A stretch of DNA of 25,006 nucleotides from Spirochaetia bacterium UBA5368 (GTDB taxonomy: Bacteria; Spirochaetota; UBA4802; UBA5368): assembly GCA_002407865.1 (NCBI GenBank), contig DHPI01000010.1:8171-33176 (forward strand), in the 5' to 3' direction. Below, in pieces: positions 23,575 to 25,006 of this stretch. Under the pieces are notes generated by a model, which had not been told where the DNA came from, searched no databases, and saw only the letters and a program-made list of their open reading frames with translations. Position numbers and translations under genes: made by a program. Position 1 is the first letter of the stretch. Each line of letters opens with the position of its first letter.

Positions 23575-24074
23575 GGAATCACAATACTCACGACATTCGA
23601 ATGATCGCTTTCTCTCCCCCCATCATACGATGTCATCCAGAAATACAGCGCGCCATGAAATGCGGGATTTACTTTACCGACAATCACGCTTTTCGGATCT
23701 TTCCCGTTAAAGGCGGCTTCGGATGTATATCCCACATAATATACAGAATTATAATACTCGCCTTCATCTTCGAAGAACGCGGGATCGGCATCCAGGTAAT
23801 AAATAAAATAATATAAACCGCTGTTGTTTCCCGTATCTGGATCTATCGCGCCGCTCGACGTAAACGTAATGATTATAACGAGCGGGTCCGCCACGTCGGT
23901 TTCGACTGTCTGGATAGCCGGAGGCGTCGGCTTTTCGCCGCCCTTGATTTTCTCCACATCCAGATAATAGCCGCCGCCGACCGGATCATGAATGCACGAA
24001 ACAAACACCATCGGCAGCGCAATAACAGCGCCCGCAATCATCATACGCAGACGATCATTCGTGCGCGCCATCAT
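23571..24074 (-). CDS. Hypothetical lipoprotein with Fn3-like domain, 167 aa
   Basis: From ATG 24074 (or the adjacent ATG 24071) the product begins [20 protein letters not shown] and reaches a lipobox-like FVSC. The mature part is a single beta-sandwich-like domain: TPPAIQTVETDVADPLVIII, then LYYFIYYLDADPAFF, then HGALYFWMTSYDGGRESDHS, ending SNVVSIVIP. The FWMTSYDGGRESDHSNVV ending is typical of an Fn3-type domain. The frame extends to 24188 but that overlaps the upstream gene by 134 bp. The chosen start overlaps the TPR gene by 20 bp, and the stop overlaps the next start as ATGA. I do not recognise a named family; an outer-membrane lipoprotein is likely. Confidence 0.7.
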   Translation of the reverse strand: MMARTNDRLRMMIAGAVIALPMVFVSCIHDPVGGGYYLDVEKIKGGEKPTPPAIQTVETDVADPLVIIITFTSSGAIDPDTGNNSGLYYFIYYLDADPAFFEDEGEYYNSVYYVGYTSEAAFNGKDPKSVIVGKVNPAFHGALYFWMTSYDGGRESDHSNVVSIVIP

Positions 24075-24573
24075 TCGAATACAAAAAATTGCGCCTGACA
24101 TAATCATTATCCGGCTCCAGCAGACAAGACTTCGAATACATCTCGAACGCTTTTTCAGTGTCACCGAAAATTTCGTACACAATGCCAAGATTGTTATACA
24201 CCGCGCCGAAATTCGCGTCTTTCTTTACCGCATCTAAGAACAGTATTTTCGCTTCCTCTAATTCTCCCCTGAGTCCGTGCTCCACGCCCCTGTTGTTTAT
24301 CACGGCTGCCGACGTATGCGATGAGGAAAGCACAAAATACCGTTTGTGATATACTACATGCTCATTTTTTTTCGACTTTTCAACATTGCTGCCGGAAAAA
24401 ACGCGAGCATCTGTCTGCTTTTCGGGATCTCCACCATTCATTTTTTCATGATAGCAGGAGATATCAAACTGGCGCGCCAGCCTGACCGGCGCATACGAAT
24501 AGCATCCGATCGCCGATGCGGCAAGGACGGCGCACAGCAGGCGGATCTTACAATTTCGGAGTAATCGGTCCAC
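24055..24573 (-). CDS. TPR lipoprotein, 172 aa
   Basis: From GTG 24573 the product is [20 protein letters not shown] followed by AIGC, a good lipoprotein signal with lipobox AIGC. After a polar region come TPR units: [20 protein letters not shown] and [20 protein letters not shown], the latter running into [16 protein letters not shown] lipoproteins often act as docking subunits in envelope complexes; its partner is unknown. The frame is open to 24675, but that start lies deep in gatA; GTG 24573 has GGTGGAG with seven bases spacing and gives a normal signal length. It overlaps the end of gatA by 26 bp and the next lipoprotein by 20 bp. Confidence 0.75.
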   Translation of the reverse strand: MDRLLRNCKIRLLCAVLAASAIGCYSYAPVRLARQFDISCYHEKMNGGDPEKQTDARVFSGSNVEKSKKNEHVVYHKRYFVLSSSHTSAAVINNRGVEHGLRGELEEAKILFLDAVKKDANFGAVYNNLGIVYEIFGDTEKAFEMYSKSCLLEPDNDYVRRNFLYSNDGAHE

Positions 24574-25006
24574 ACACGGACTCCACCGCTTTCGCGACAT
24601 TGAAGACGGTTTTTTCCTGAAAATGGCTGCCCATGATCTGGAGTCCGATGGGCAATCCATTGCCGTCCCTGCCAACAGGAACGCTGATTCCCGGTATGCC
24701 CGCGAGATTTGCGGAACTCGTTAAAATATCCGCCATGTACATCTCGAGCGGATTGCTGATTTTTTCGCCAAGCCGGAACGCCGTGGTCGTCGTCACCGGC
24801 GTCACAATCGCGTTCACCCTGGAAAACGCCTTTTTAAAATCCTCTATGATGAGGGTCCGTCCCTTCAGCGCCTTGAGATAATACGCATCGTAATACCCTG
24901 AACTCAGCGAGTATGTCCCCAGTATTATTCTGCGCTTCACCTCTTTGCCAAATCCCTCGTTGCGCGTCTTCATATACAATTCCGCGAGATCCGCCGCGTC
25001 AGCCGT
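24548..25006 (-). CDS. gatA: Aspartyl/glutamyl-tRNA(Asn/Gln) amidotransferase subunit A, C-terminal part
   Basis: Only the last ~152 residues of GatA lie in the window; the frame is open at the right edge. Family blocks are [68 protein letters not shown] and [10 protein letters not shown]. GatA is the amidase subunit of GatCAB, which makes Gln-tRNA(Gln) and Asn-tRNA(Asn) by transamidation. The catalytic Ser-Lys region lies outside the window. The stop codon overlaps the start of the TPR lipoprotein gene, so gatA appears to lead a chain that ends with moaA. Upstream gatC is expected beyond the edge but cannot be seen. Confidence 0.95.
   Translation of the reverse strand, partial: TADAADLAELYMKTRNEGFGKEVKRRIILGTYSLSSGYYDAYYLKALKGRTLIIEDFKKAFSRVNAIVTPVTTTTAFRLGEKISNPLEMYMADILTSSANLAGIPGISVPVGRDGNGLPIGLQIMGSHFQEKTVFNVAKAVESVCGPITPKL
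24581..24587 (-). promoter_or_regulatory. Ribosome binding site deciding the TPR lipoprotein start
   Basis: GGTGGAG on the minus strand, seven bases before GTG 24573 and inside the gatA coding sequence. It supports a GTG start coupled to gatA translation. Confidence 0.55.

Overview
The window reads as chromosomal DNA of a diderm bacterium of medium GC content. Several proteins carry lipobox signal peptides, and there is cytoplasmic housekeeping (HisC, PyrD, MoaA, GatA, a YchF-like protein) and one tRNA-Asp. The abundance of lipoproteins and of large Ig/Fn3-type surface proteins would suit Spirochaetota or a related environmental lineage, but nothing here fixes the phylum; that is an inference with low confidence. 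No phage, insertion sequence, CRISPR array or toxin-antitoxin module was found.

Layout. 70-4200: a NamZ-type (DUF1343) lipoprotein on the minus strand, a small unknown lipoprotein on the plus strand from back-to-back promoters, then hisC and pyrD on the minus strand behind a leader with a terminator-like hairpin. 4651-5679: ApbE flavin transferase. 5748-15262: about 9.5 kb of very large exported proteins. These are a 1148-aa lipoprotein with two SbsA-type Ig domains, a divergently transcribed 786-aa protein with an Fn3 domain and a FlgD-like C-terminus, and a 1109-aa protein built of nine choice-of-anchor-D (ASH-like) modules. 15272-19409 (mostly minus strand): a membrane TPR protein, a PflX-type radical SAM protein, a small unknown ORF on the plus strand, an adenine-glycosylase-like HhH-GPD protein without the iron-sulfur cysteines, and a divergent YchF-like protein. 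19584-21888: an M48/Ste24-type membrane protease, a conserved-looking unknown protein and tRNA-Asp(GTC). 21920-25006 (minus strand): a tightly packed gatA, TPR lipoprotein, lipoprotein, DUF5683-like membrane protein, moaA chain with overlapping starts and stops.

The strongest unexplained signal is an exact 11-base word, GGGGTCAGAGC. It occurs eight times in both orientations: four copies inside apbE, one just after it, one in the radical SAM gene and two in the glycosylase gene. Chance would give about 0.01 copies in 25 kb. The coding copies lie in different reading frames and do not appear to insert residues, so the selected unit seems to be the DNA and not the peptide. Candidate explanations are an uptake- or Chi-like word, or a REP-type element served by a transposase elsewhere in the genome.

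Other points worth attention are a long imperfect inverted repeat between two divergent surface-protein genes, a 61-bp near-identical module boundary repeated inside the ASH-repeat protein, a YchF-like protein with a damaged Walker A and no recognisable G3 motif, and possible leader control of pyrD.
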